From positions 186,001 to 250,000 of the forward strand of contig NZ_CANMFD010000002.1 in the NCBI RefSeq assembly GCF_947496995.1: 64,000 nt of DNA, read 5' to 3'. Position numbers and translations under genes: made by a program. The notes beneath the pieces were generated by a model. That model made no database searches. It saw nothing but the letters and a program-made list of their open reading frames with translations, and had not been told where the DNA came from. The DNA comes from an uncultured Roseibium sp. GTDB taxonomy: Bacteria > Pseudomonadota > Alphaproteobacteria > Rhizobiales > Stappiaceae. Of the stretch, positions 43,317-52,339 are shown piece after piece (within the stretch, counting starts at the first letter, position 1; every line of letters starts with the position of its first letter).

Positions 43317-44327
43317 TTATTGACCAGATGGTATATTTTGTGCAAGCCCCTTGCCTGCTGCGGCTTGTTGATGACCGGCCTCGTCCCGTTCAAGAAGTTC
43401 GACGGTTATACCGGCGGCAATCGCAGCCGGGTGTTTTGATTTTATTGCCGAATTCCCGACCGGACAGACCATTTCCGAGATAAGTGAGACGTCTATTCCT
43501 CTCGATTTCAAACGCTTCTGGAACCTGGCGCGCTTGGTTTTTGAGCCTATGACACCGCAATAGGCGAACCTTTGCTGTAGCAAGGCGCGTGCCATGATTT
43601 CTTCATCAAGCGCGTGGGAATGCGTCATTGCCAGAACGAAGGCTCCCTCGGGCGCCTGATCCAGAAGGGATGCGGGTTCGCGAACGCAGATTTTTTTGAC
43701 ATTGGCCGGCACCGGACCGGGAAACTGTTCCGCCCGGCTGTCGATCCAGGTAACGGAAAAGGGCAAGGGTGCGAGCGCCAGGACAAGAGCCTTGCCGACG
43801 TGGCCGGCACCAAAAAGATACAGCGGACGGAAGTTCGCGCCGAAGCGTTCCGTCAGCACACGCATGCCGATTTCCGGACCGGTTTCAATGTTGAAGGCAT
43901 CACACGGAACTATCTCGACAATCTTCCGGTTCAGCGTGCCGGCGAGATCCAGCCTGGACACGGTGGTAAACGGCGTTCCTTCCGCTTCCCTATCCGCCAG
44001 AAATTCCGCAGTTTTCAGAGCGTCCGGCGTGAACACTTCAATTGCGAGTTCCGCGCGTCCACCGCAGCACTGGCCAAGATCGGGGCCAAGGGAAACGGAC
44101 TGCAAAGCAAACGAGGCCTCCCCTGTGCCTGCAGCCCTTGCTGCGCGCCGGATTGCCTCGAATTCCAGGGTTCCGCCGCCAATCGTCCCGTAAAACGTCG
44201 ACTGGGGCCCGACCACCATGCGTGCGCCCGCTTCCCGGGGAGTGGAGCCTTCGGCCCGGGCAACAGTGACCAGGGCACAAGCCTTGCCATGCTTCAGGCT
44301 GTCCGCGATGTGCCCCCAGATCTTCAC
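43317..44327 (-). CDS. xdhC: Xanthine dehydrogenase accessory protein XdhC
   Basis: Molybdenum-cofactor sulfuration and insertion chaperone of 336 residues. The N-terminal domain has CALVTVARAEGSTPREAGARMVV and GTIGGGTLEFEAIR. A QCCGGRAELAIEVF segment carries the cysteine pair, and the C-terminal Rossmann domain has LYLFGAGHVGKALVLALAPLP and YCGVIGSKTKRARFQKRL. It overlaps xdhB by ATGA. It is distinct from the cox paralogue at 26203. Confidence 0.93.
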   Translation of the reverse strand: MKIWGHIADSLKHGKACALVTVARAEGSTPREAGARMVVGPQSTFYGTIGGGTLEFEAIRRAARAAGTGEASFALQSVSLGPDLGQCCGGRAELAIEVFTPDALKTAEFLADREAEGTPFTTVSRLDLAGTLNRKIVEIVPCDAFNIETGPEIGMRVLTERFGANFRPLYLFGAGHVGKALVLALAPLPFSVTWIDSRAEQFPGPVPANVKKICVREPASLLDQAPEGAFVLAMTHSHALDEEIMARALLQQRFAYCGVIGSKTKRARFQKRLKSRGIDVSLISEMVCPVGNSAIKSKHPAAIAAGITVELLERDEAGHQQAAAGKGLAQNIPSGQ

Positions 44328-46663
44328 TGCGTCGCTTTCCTCCTGCGCATGTCCTGAACCGCTTTCATGATCGCTTCAGGCGTTGCTGGCGCATCCAGCG
44401 AGGGCACCTCGCCGGGATTGAGACTGGCGACAGCGTCATTGATGGCGCAGAACACGGAATTTGCAAGCATGACCGGCGGCTCGCCGACCGCCTTGGAGCG
44501 GTAGACGGTCGCCTGCGGATTGCCGTTGCCCTCATAGAGATCGACCCTGAAATCCTCCGGCACATCGGACGCGGTCGGGATCTTGTAGGTTGACGGGGCA
44601 TGCGTGCGCAGACGGCCCTTGTCGTCCCAGACCAGTTCTTCGGTCGTCAGCCAGCCCATCCCCTGCACGAAACCGCCTTCAATCTGTCCAAGGTCGATGG
44701 CGGGATTGAGCGAGTGGCCGACATCGTGAAGGATATCCACCCGGTCCACACTCATCTCGCCGGTCATCGTGTCGATTGTGACTTCGGCGCAGGCGCCACC
44801 AAAGGCGAAATAGAAGAACGGCCTGCCGGTAACGCTTTCCCTGTCCCAGGTAATTCCCGGCGTGGCGTAGTAGCCGGCATGCGACAGCTGAATGCGCGCG
44901 ACGAAGGCCTGTTTGGCGATCTCGGCGAGCGAAAATGACTGTTCGCCGACGAGCACCTTGTTGTCGCCAAAATGGATTGCCTCCGGTCCGCACTGGTACT
45001 GCTCACCGATATAGGCAATCAGCCGGTCCTTGATCTCCCGCGCAGCCTTGCGGGCAGCCATGGCGTTGAGGTCCGTGCCCGAGGAGGCGGCCGTCGGAGC
45101 GGTATTGGGAACTTTCGACGTGTTGGTTGCCGTGATCCGCACCTTGTCGAGCGTCACTCCGAATTCCTCGGCGACGACCTGAGCAACCTTCTGGTTGAGC
45201 CCCTGCCCCATTTCCGTGCCGCCGTGGTTCAGATGAACCGAACCGTCCGTATAAAGATGGACGAGCGCGCCAGCCTGGTTGAGTTGTTTCAGGGTGAAGG
45301 ATATGCCGAATTTCACAGGTGTAAGGGCCAGTCCCTTCTTAAGGACGGCGTTTTCGGAGTTGAACCGTGCAACCTCCTCACGCCGGTTCCAGTAGTTCGA
45401 GCTTTCCTCGATCTTTTCAATGAGATCGTGCATGAGCTCGTGCTCTTCCACCGGCATGCCGTACGGGGTGAGATTGTGCTCCTCGTCGTAAAAGTTCAGC
45501 TTGCGGATTTCGAGCGGATCCCTGCCTGTCTTGATGGCGATGGCGTCGATCATCCGCTCCGCCGCAAGCATGCCCTGCGGCCCGCCGAACCCCCTGAAGG
45601 CGGTATTGGAACAGGTGTCGGTGCGCAGCCGACGCGAGCGGATCAGCGCGTCCGGATAGAAATAGCTCGAGTCCGCATGAAACATCGTGCGGTCGTTGAC
45701 GCCGAGCGAAAGATCGGCGGAATAACCGCAACGCGCCAGAAACTGGATGTCCACGGCGCGGATCTTGCCGGAACCGTCGTGTCCGACCTTCCATTCGACT
45801 TTGAAATCGTGCCGCTTGCCGGTCATGATCATGTCATCGTCCCGGTCGAGACGGATCTTGCAGGCTCTGCCGGTCTTTTGTGCGGCAAGCGCCGCAAGAG
45901 CAGCCCATTGATTGGCCTGGGACTCCTTGCCACCGAACCCGCCGCCCATGCGGCGCACTTCCGCGGTTACCGCCGCATCCGGCACACCGAGAACCTTGGC
46001 AACCGTGTGCTGGATCTCCGTCGGGTGCTGGGTGGAGGAATAAACGAGCATGCCGCCGTCTTCCTGCGGCAGGGCCATGGCGACCTGGCCTTCGAGATAG
46101 AAATGCTCCTGTCCGCCGATATACATGGTGCCGGAGAGCACCTCCTCTGCGGCAGGCATACCTGTTTCCGGCGATCCGCGGCGGAACTGATAGTCGGGCA
46201 TGACCGTGGTGTCGGCATCCACCGCATCGTCCGGGGTCAGGATCGGCGTGCTAGGAGTGACGTCGATTTTTGCCTTGAGCGCCGCCTTGCGCGCGGCTTC
46301 GCGGGTTTCGGCGATGACAGCGAACACCACCTGGCCGTTGAACAGGATTTCCTTCTCGGCCAGAACCGGATCGTCACCGAAGGCGGAAGAACAATCGTTG
46401 ATCCCGCGTATGTCTGCGGCGGTCAGCACCTCAACCACGCCCGGAGCCGACCTGACGTCCGCCAGATCTATGGATTGAAGACTGCCGCGCACGGCATCTT
46501 TCACCCAACCGGGGATCACATGAAGGGTGCCGACAGGCTCCACCATGTCGTCGATATATTCGGCGGTGCCGCGCACATGTTTTTCCGCGCTGTCATGCGG
46601 CAGAGGCTTGCGGACCTGCTTCAAAGGGCCTGTCAGATCGAGGTGTTCAAGCGGCGCGGTCAT
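44324..46663 (-). CDS. xdhB: Xanthine dehydrogenase molybdopterin-binding (large) subunit
   Basis: Catalytic subunit of 779 residues oxidising hypoxanthine and xanthine to urate. Molybdopterin contacts include RMGGGFGGKESQANQW and NTAFRGFGGPQGML, and the catalytic-glutamate region is KAVGEPPVMLANS. ATG 46663 has GGGAGG upstream and overlaps the end of xdhA by 17 nt; the longer frame to 46690 lacks a ribosome site. Confidence 0.94.
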   Translation of the reverse strand: MTAPLEHLDLTGPLKQVRKPLPHDSAEKHVRGTAEYIDDMVEPVGTLHVIPGWVKDAVRGSLQSIDLADVRSAPGVVEVLTAADIRGINDCSSAFGDDPVLAEKEILFNGQVVFAVIAETREAARKAALKAKIDVTPSTPILTPDDAVDADTTVMPDYQFRRGSPETGMPAAEEVLSGTMYIGGQEHFYLEGQVAMALPQEDGGMLVYSSTQHPTEIQHTVAKVLGVPDAAVTAEVRRMGGGFGGKESQANQWAALAALAAQKTGRACKIRLDRDDDMIMTGKRHDFKVEWKVGHDGSGKIRAVDIQFLARCGYSADLSLGVNDRTMFHADSSYFYPDALIRSRRLRTDTCSNTAFRGFGGPQGMLAAERMIDAIAIKTGRDPLEIRKLNFYDEEHNLTPYGMPVEEHELMHDLIEKIEESSNYWNRREEVARFNSENAVLKKGLALTPVKFGISFTLKQLNQAGALVHLYTDGSVHLNHGGTEMGQGLNQKVAQVVAEEFGVTLDKVRITATNTSKVPNTAPTAASSGTDLNAMAARKAAREIKDRLIAYIGEQYQCGPEAIHFGDNKVLVGEQSFSLAEIAKQAFVARIQLSHAGYYATPGITWDRESVTGRPFFYFAFGGACAEVTIDTMTGEMSVDRVDILHDVGHSLNPAIDLGQIEGGFVQGMGWLTTEELVWDDKGRLRTHAPSTYKIPTASDVPEDFRVDLYEGNGNPQATVYRSKAVGEPPVMLANSVFCAINDAVASLNPGEVPSLDAPATPEAIMKAVQDMRRRKATQ

Positions 46664-48128
46664 TGCCTGCCTCCCGCTGTGCCAGGACACGAATGTCTTC
46701 CGGCGCCGTTCCGCTGATTTCCATCAGGGCCTTGGCCAGAAGCGCTCTTGCGGTTTCCATGCGGTATTCCGCGCTGGCCCGCATGTCGCTCAAGGGCGTG
46801 AAATCGGTCAGCAAAGCCTGCATGCCTTCGCCCCATGTCGATGGATCGTCCATCAGGGCTCCGGTCAACGCGGCTTCCGCGCCTGCGGCCCGTTTGGGGA
46901 TACCAGCCATGCCGCCATAGGCAATGCGCGCTTCGCGGATCACGCCGTTTTCCAGTGTGAAACGGAAAGCGCCCATGACCGAGGAGATATCCTGATCGAA
47001 GCGCTTGGTGATCTTGTAGCACCGGAATGTCTGATTGCCGGACAGGCGCGGCACGAAAAGACCGACGACGAATTCCCCCGGCTTGTGGTCCTGCTTGCCG
47101 TAGTCGATGAAGAATTCCTCCAGCGGCAGCGCGCGGGATCCGTCGATTGTCTGCAGTTCCAGTGTGGTTCCAAGGGCGATCAGCGCCGGGGGCGTATCGC
47201 CGATCGGAGACCCGTTGGCGATGTTGCCACCAACCGTTCCTGACGCGCGAACCTGTTTGGAGCCGATGCGTTTCCAGAGTTCACCAAGATCGGCCGACAG
47301 GTCGCTCATGGCTTCTTCACTGGCCTGGTAGCTTGCCGTGGCGCCGATCAGCACGCCTGAAGGGCTGCTTTCGACCCGGTCGAGACCTTCGATACGGCCA
47401 AGCCAGATCATTCTCGGCAGGTCGCGCAATTGTTTGGTGATCCAGAGACCGACATCGGTCGCACCGGCCACGAGCGTTGCATCGGGGTGCTGGGCATAGA
47501 GTGCCGCAAGTCCGTCAAGAGACGATGGCGAGGCAAAGAAACGCTCGCTGTCGCCGATAAAGACGTCCCGGCTGTCCGCAAGTGCCTGAAGTTTTTCGCG
47601 GGTTTCATTAGCGCGCCAGGAAAAAGCGTCGTCTGCCGCATCGAAACAGGCCTCCAGAGCAGCTTCTACGATGGGGCGATAACCGGTGCAGCGGCAAAGA
47701 TTTCCCGCCAGCCACTCGTTCACGGTCTTTCGGGATTTCTCCTGGCCCTCTGAATGATACAGCGTGAAGAGGGTCATGATGAAACCGGGTGTACAGAAAC
47801 CGCATTGCGAGCCGTGGCAGGCGACCATTGCGGCTTGAACCGGATGCAGCCGGTCGTCACTGGTCAGGTCTTCGACGGTCACCAGTTCGGCGCCGTCGAT
47901 CATGCCCAGAAGCTGAATGCAGCTGTTGACGGGCTGGTAGACCGGCTTTCCATCGACAAGACGACCGAGCGCCACGGTGCAGGCGCCGCAATCACCCTCA
48001 CCGCACCCTTCCTTCGTTCCCGTCTCGCGGCGGCGGAGCCTCAGGTAGTCGAGAACGGTATCGGTCGGGCCGACATCGTCCAGTTCGACGATCTCACCGC
48101 CCTTGAGGAAGCGTATGGTTTCGCGCAT
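46647..48128 (-). CDS. xdhA: Xanthine dehydrogenase Fe-S/FAD (small) subunit
   Basis: Subunit of 493 residues with two 2Fe-2S clusters and FAD. The plant-type site is GCGEGDCGACTVALG, and the second cluster uses [10 protein letters not shown] and [13 protein letters not shown]. The FAD domain follows with ATLVAGATDVGLWITKQ and ASGTVGGNIANGSPIGD. It passes electrons from the molybdenum subunit to NAD+. It starts 3 nt after uraH. Confidence 0.95.
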   Translation of the reverse strand: MRETIRFLKGGEIVELDDVGPTDTVLDYLRLRRRETGTKEGCGEGDCGACTVALGRLVDGKPVYQPVNSCIQLLGMIDGAELVTVEDLTSDDRLHPVQAAMVACHGSQCGFCTPGFIMTLFTLYHSEGQEKSRKTVNEWLAGNLCRCTGYRPIVEAALEACFDAADDAFSWRANETREKLQALADSRDVFIGDSERFFASPSSLDGLAALYAQHPDATLVAGATDVGLWITKQLRDLPRMIWLGRIEGLDRVESSPSGVLIGATASYQASEEAMSDLSADLGELWKRIGSKQVRASGTVGGNIANGSPIGDTPPALIALGTTLELQTIDGSRALPLEEFFIDYGKQDHKPGEFVVGLFVPRLSGNQTFRCYKITKRFDQDISSVMGAFRFTLENGVIREARIAYGGMAGIPKRAAGAEAALTGALMDDPSTWGEGMQALLTDFTPLSDMRASAEYRMETARALLAKALMEISGTAPEDIRVLAQREAGNDRAA

Positions 48129-48131
48129 TTC

Positions 48132-48482
48132 TCAGCTCCCCCGGTAAGTTGAATAGCTGAAGGGAGACAGCAGCAACGGCACATGATAGTGCCCGTCGGC
48201 TTCGGCGATGCCGAACCGGATCGGAATAATGTCCAGAAACAATGGATCGGGCAAGGACTGACAGGTCTTGCGCAGATAATCGCCTGCAAAAAAGCGCAAC
48301 TCGTACCTGCCGGTCGCGAATGCGGCGCCGTCAAGGATCGGGCTGTCGACCCTGCCGTCTTCGTTGGTCTCATGGGTCGAGATAAGTTCCGGGGCGGCTC
48401 CATGAGCCCAGAGTTCAATCTTCAAACCCCTGGCCGGTTTGCCGAGTGCGGTATCCAGAACGTGCGTCGTCAAACGCCCCAT
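48132..48482 (-). CDS. uraH: 5-hydroxyisourate hydrolase (transthyretin-like)
   Basis: HIU hydrolase of 116 residues. It starts [17 protein letters not shown] with the family's HVLD motif, has the arginine-containing [10 protein letters not shown] strand, and ends in the diagnostic YRGS tetrapeptide. ATG 48482 has GGAG 8 nt upstream; the frame upstream to 48557 is unrelated sequence. As first gene of the purine operon it lies directly behind the dyad at 48578-48601. Confidence 0.95.
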   Translation of the reverse strand: MGRLTTHVLDTALGKPARGLKIELWAHGAAPELISTHETNEDGRVDSPILDGAAFATGRYELRFFAGDYLRKTCQSLPDPLFLDIIPIRFGIAEADGHYHVPLLLSPFSYSTYRGS

Positions 48483-48577
48483 ATGGTTTTCTCCCTCGCG
48501 CGGCTGAAGCACCCAGGCTGAGTTCAATCGAACACCACCTTGACACTCAGTCGCCATAAACCCGATCAGCTTTCAGT

Positions 48578-48601
48578 CTTCACATCGCAAGCGATTGGAA
48601 G
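48578..48601. promoter_or_regulatory. 24-bp dyad upstream of the purine operon, candidate operator
   Basis: CTTC-AC-ATCGC-AA-GCGAT-TG-GAAG is a perfect interrupted palindrome: both the CTTC/GAAG outer and ATCGC/GCGAT inner half-sites match. Its centre is about 107 nt before the uraH start codon. The LysR gene upstream is the obvious candidate regulator, but no binding evidence exists. Confidence 0.55.
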
Positions 48602-48684
48602 CCTGATTGTCTCGCGCCACAAAACTGTCGCAAAAAATGTGCCTTAAAAAGCCGTGGAACCAAAGCGCTCATTTGAGATCTTGA

Positions 48685-48703
48685 TGATGCCTATTTGGCA
48701 TCA
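48685..48703 (-). terminator. Weak hairpin at the end of the LysR gene
   Basis: TGATGCC / GGCATCA, 7 bp with a 5-nt loop, overlapping the stop codon of the LysR gene. No U-tract follows, so some readthrough towards uraH is possible. Confidence 0.35.
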
Positions 48704-49641
48704 AGTGACGGTAGATGATCCTTCAAGGCGTACACGGCATGATCAAAAAACATGCCCGGAGCCAAAGCCAGGGCGCGCAGGGATGAAGTTACCACACACA
48801 AACGGTCTTGCTGAAGCGGCCCATCCGACAAGGGTTTGAACACCAGCGCACCGGCCGCCAGATCGTCCTCGCAGCCGATGCGCGTCTGAAAACCGATCAC
48901 ATCCTCTTCCCTGGCAAGAGCGCGCATCAGGCGCAGGGAATTGGCCTCCACATAGGTTCGCGAGGCGCCCGGTATCCGGGCACGAACCACATCGATGCGG
49001 GTGCGAAGGGAAAGCCCCTCGGCCGGAAGCGCGACGGGATATTTCAGGCAATCCTGCAGGCTGAGCATTTTTTCTCCCGCAAGCGGGTGAGCGGGTGACA
49101 TCAGCGCGCCGATCACGAGATCATGTTGAAAGGCGATTGTCAGAGAGGATGTTTCGGGCGGATCAAAGGTGAAGCCGACATCCGCCTCTGCCGCCCCCAC
49201 CTTGCGGGCCGCTTCCCTGGACGAGGACACGGCGACATTGACATGAATGCCCGGATAGCTTTTCCGAAAGCTGCTTATGATTGCCGGCAACAGCTTTTCC
49301 GCGACGCTCTCCACCGAAGCAATCGAAACCGTGCCCCGGCGCAGGCCCTTCAGGGCATCGAGTTCAGCCACGGTGCCATCGAAATCGGAATAGGTCCGCC
49401 TGATGTGGGCCAGCAGAAGTTCTCCGGCCTGGGAGAGCCGCAGCCTGCGGGCCACCCTGTCGAAGAGTTGCAGTCCGAGGGCCTCCTCAAGCCACAGGAT
49501 CTGCCGGTTGACGGCAGAGGAGGCAACATTCAACTCACGCGAGGCGGCACGGATCGAACCGGCCTCCGCCGCGGCCATGAAATACCGCATGGCGGGGGTG
49601 TAGAGATTTCGCGAGAGATCCTGTGACCGGCCGGAACGCAT
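48691..49641 (-). CDS. LysR-family transcriptional regulator
   Basis: DNA-binding regulator of 316 residues. The helix-turn-helix lies at about residues 14-75 (FMAAAEAGSIRAASRELNVASSAVNRQI), followed by LQLFDRVARRLRLSQAGE and the substrate-binding fold. It lies directly upstream of the purine operon on the same strand and 15 nt after the quinone oxidoreductase gene. Regulation of uraH-xdh genes is inferred from position; the inducer is unknown. Confidence 0.88.
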   Translation of the reverse strand: MRSGRSQDLSRNLYTPAMRYFMAAAEAGSIRAASRELNVASSAVNRQILWLEEALGLQLFDRVARRLRLSQAGELLLAHIRRTYSDFDGTVAELDALKGLRRGTVSIASVESVAEKLLPAIISSFRKSYPGIHVNVAVSSSREAARKVGAAEADVGFTFDPPETSSLTIAFQHDLVIGALMSPAHPLAGEKMLSLQDCLKYPVALPAEGLSLRTRIDVVRARIPGASRTYVEANSLRLMRALAREEDVIGFQTRIGCEDDLAAGALVFKPLSDGPLQQDRLCVVTSSLRALALAPGMFFDHAVYALKDHLPSLDAK

Positions 49642-49656
49642 CTTTGTTGGTTCGCC

Positions 49657-50634
49657 CTAGGGGATCAGAACCGTGGTGCCGGTGGTCTTGCGGTTTTCCA
49701 GGTCCTGATGCGCCTGACTTGCGTCGGCAAGCCTGTATTCCTGATTGATCTCGATCCGGACAATCCCCTTTTCGACGACGTCGAACAGTTCGCCTGCCGT
49801 ACTCTCCAGATCTTCCCGGCTGGCGATATAGTTGAAAAGGGTCGGCCGGGTTGCGTAGAGCGAGCCCTTCTGTGCCAGCAGCGCCAGGTTGAAGTCGGTG
49901 ATCGGACCGGAAGACTGGCCAAAACTGACCCAGAGGCCCCGCGGCTTCAGGCAATCGAGCGAGCCCGGATAGGTGTCCTTGCCGACGGAATCGTAAACGA
50001 CATCACACCCTTTGCCAGCGGTGATCTCCTTTACGCGCTCGGCGAAGTTTTCCGTCCGGTAGTTGATCATGTGCTGGTAGCCATGAGCCTTGGCGAGTTC
50101 GATCTTCTCGTCCGATCCCGCCGTCCCGATGACAGTGGCACCAAGATGAGCCGCCCACTGTCCCGCGATAAGGCCGACACCCCCGGCAGCCGCGTGAAAC
50201 AGAAGCGTCGTTTGCGGACCGACCTTGAAGGTTTGTCGCAGCAGATACTGGGCGGTCATCCCCTTCAGCATCATTCCGGCTGCAGTCTTGTCGTCGATGG
50301 CATCGGGAACGATCACGAGCCGGTCGGCCGGAACGACGCGTTCTTGCGCATAGGCTCCGAGCGGGCCGACATAGGCCACCCTGTCGCCCGGCTTCAGGTG
50401 CGTGACGCCCTCTCCGACGGTCTGGACGATCCCTGCCCCTTCGTTACCGGGGCTAAACGGCGTTCCATTCGGCGCGGGATAGAGACCGGTGCGGAAATAG
50501 ACGTCGATGAAGTTCAGACCGACGGCGGTCTGGCGGATACGAACTTCGCCGGGGCCAGGCTCGCCGACATCGACCTGTTCCCAGCGCATTGCCTCCGGAC
50601 CACCGGTTTCGTGTACTCGGATTGCGTGAACCAT
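49657..50634 (-). CDS. Quinone oxidoreductase (zeta-crystallin type)
   Basis: NADPH-dependent medium-chain reductase of 325 residues without structural zinc cysteines. Characteristic pieces are NFIDVYFRTGLYP, PGNEGAGIVQTVGEGV and the NADPH site FHAAAGGVGLIAGQWAAHLG. It reduces quinones by one electron or acts on enones. It sits 26 nt after the TerC gene and upstream of the LysR gene, possibly in one transcript. Confidence 0.9.
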   Translation of the reverse strand: MVHAIRVHETGGPEAMRWEQVDVGEPGPGEVRIRQTAVGLNFIDVYFRTGLYPAPNGTPFSPGNEGAGIVQTVGEGVTHLKPGDRVAYVGPLGAYAQERVVPADRLVIVPDAIDDKTAAGMMLKGMTAQYLLRQTFKVGPQTTLLFHAAAGGVGLIAGQWAAHLGATVIGTAGSDEKIELAKAHGYQHMINYRTENFAERVKEITAGKGCDVVYDSVGKDTYPGSLDCLKPRGLWVSFGQSSGPITDFNLALLAQKGSLYATRPTLFNYIASREDLESTAGELFDVVEKGIVRIEINQEYRLADASQAHQDLENRKTTGTTVLIP

Positions 50635-50660
50635 TTAATCCTCCGCGGCAGTGGCTGCCG

Positions 50661-51389
50661 TTAGTTGTTGTCTGTCTTGCGACGATTTCGTTTGGCAAGA
50701 ACATTAATGATTTCAACGCCTGCCGAAAAGGCCATGGCGAAATAGATATAGCCGCGCGGGATGTGAAAACCCAGACCGTCAGCGATCAGCGCAACACCGA
50801 TAAGAAGCAGGAAAGACAAGGCCAGCATCTTGGTGGTCGGATGCTTCTGGATGAACGTGGCCACCGGTCCCGAGGCAATGAACATCACGATCATCGCCAG
50901 GACGACAGCGGCGACCATGACCTCGATGTGCTCGGCCATGCCGATCGCGGTGATGATGGAATCCACGGAAAAAACAAGATCGATGACGATGATCTGGGCG
51001 ATGACGGCCGCAAAACTCATCTTGATGTCACGAGGAGCGCCCTCCTCGCCTTCTCCCTCGATCCCGTTGTGGATCTCGTGGGTGGCCTTGAACAGCAGGA
51101 ACAGGCCACCGGCGATCAGGATCGCATCCCTCCAGGAAAAGGCATGGTCGCCGAGATTGAAGAGCGGTGCCGTCAGTCCGACCAGCCACGTCAGTACGGA
51201 TAACAGTGCGATGCGGAAAACCAGCGCCAGCGTGAGCCCGATCTGCCGGGCGCGATGCGCCATGGCGGCCGGCAGGCGCGAGACGATCACCGAAATGAAG
51301 ACGATGTTGTCGATGCCGAGCACGATTTCCATGACCGTCAGGGTCACGAGACTTGCCCAGATCTGAGGATCCGTTACCCAGGCCAGCAT
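50661..51389 (-). CDS. TerC-family membrane protein
   Basis: Integral membrane protein of 242 residues with about seven helices. TerC hallmarks are MEIVLGIDNIVFISVIVSRLP near the N-terminus and VIDLVFSVDSIITAIGMAE in the middle, with buried aspartates proposed to transport metal ions (manganese efflux in characterised relatives). It lies 40 nt after pcs on the same strand. Confidence 0.9.
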   Translation of the reverse strand: MLAWVTDPQIWASLVTLTVMEIVLGIDNIVFISVIVSRLPAAMAHRARQIGLTLALVFRIALLSVLTWLVGLTAPLFNLGDHAFSWRDAILIAGGLFLLFKATHEIHNGIEGEGEEGAPRDIKMSFAAVIAQIIVIDLVFSVDSIITAIGMAEHIEVMVAAVVLAMIVMFIASGPVATFIQKHPTTKMLALSFLLLIGVALIADGLGFHIPRGYIYFAMAFSAGVEIINVLAKRNRRKTDNN

Positions 51390-51429
51390 GGCTACCTCTG
51401 TTTAGATTATGTGATGCGTCGGAAGAAAA

Positions 51430-52146
51430 TCAATCAACCCGGTCAAGCAGTTGCTGTACCGCGGAAACCGAGAACAGATACAGGCTCGCGGCTGTAAATA
51501 TCAGCGCATAAACACCGTCGAGTGACATTTCGTTCAAGATTGCCAGTGCGGCAAGGCCCATCCACAACAAGGTGACCGGCAAGGTCAGCATCCGCCAGCG
51601 GCGAACGCGGACCGGGTGAACGAACCGCACGGGCGCGAAAGTCAGGGCACAGCACAGAAGCACGAATGCGATGGTGAACCCTTCTGACGGCGACAGCACC
51701 ATCAGGCCGAAAACGGCCATGTTCCAGCCGGCCGGGAAACCCTTGAAGGACCCATCCGGTGTCTTCATGCCGTTGTCGGCAAAATAGAGCGCGCCCGTGA
51801 AAACGACGAGACCGCCGCAAATCCAGTTCCAGGGCTGTGACAGCATAAGGCTCCAGGACAGCGCGAAAGCCGGCAGGAACACATAGGTCGCATAATCGAT
51901 GACAAAATCGAGAGCCGCTCCCGACCAGCGGGGTAGACGTTCGGCGATATTGTAGCGCCGGGCGAGCGGGCCATCGATCCCGTCGACGAAAAACGCCAGT
52001 CCAAGCCAGGCGAACATTTCCGACCACCGCCCCTGAGCACCCGCAAGCAGAGCGACCAGGGCAATCGGCGCTCCTGATGCGGTCAGGATATGGATCAGAA
52101 ACAGGACCGGTTCCGGCGCCTCTTTGCCTGGCGTAATATCTGTCAC
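51430..52146 (-). CDS. pcs: Phosphatidylcholine synthase
   Basis: Membrane enzyme of 238 residues condensing CDP-diacylglycerol with choline. The CDP-alcohol phosphotransferase motif is DGIDGPLARR followed by G and DFVIDYATYVFLPA, the variant seen in bacterial Pcs. About eight helices are predicted. Pcs is typical of Rhizobiales and other host- or eukaryote-associated alphaproteobacteria. It is first in a run with terC, qor and lysR. Confidence 0.93.
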   Translation of the reverse strand: MTDITPGKEAPEPVLFLIHILTASGAPIALVALLAGAQGRWSEMFAWLGLAFFVDGIDGPLARRYNIAERLPRWSGAALDFVIDYATYVFLPAFALSWSLMLSQPWNWICGGLVVFTGALYFADNGMKTPDGSFKGFPAGWNMAVFGLMVLSPSEGFTIAFVLLCCALTFAPVRFVHPVRVRRWRMLTLPVTLLWMGLAALAILNEMSLDGVYALIFTAASLYLFSVSAVQQLLDRVD

Positions 52147-52339
52147 GGGGTTTCCCTATTTATAGGCCAGAGCAAGGTTCAGCTTTAAACAGCGCCTGGA
52201 TTGATTAATTCATTCCCCGCCCAGCAAATTCACAGGTGCTGGGGCAATCATTTATTGCAATCGTATGACAGTGTGAACCGAAAAAACAGTCCCGCTACGC
52301 TTTCAGACCGAAAACGTGCAAAAACTCGCCGGTCGACGG

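Noticed and set aside
44972..46717. A 581-codon open frame antisense to xdhB
   Set aside because: Shadow of the catalytic xanthine dehydrogenase gene; no plausible start site or domain.
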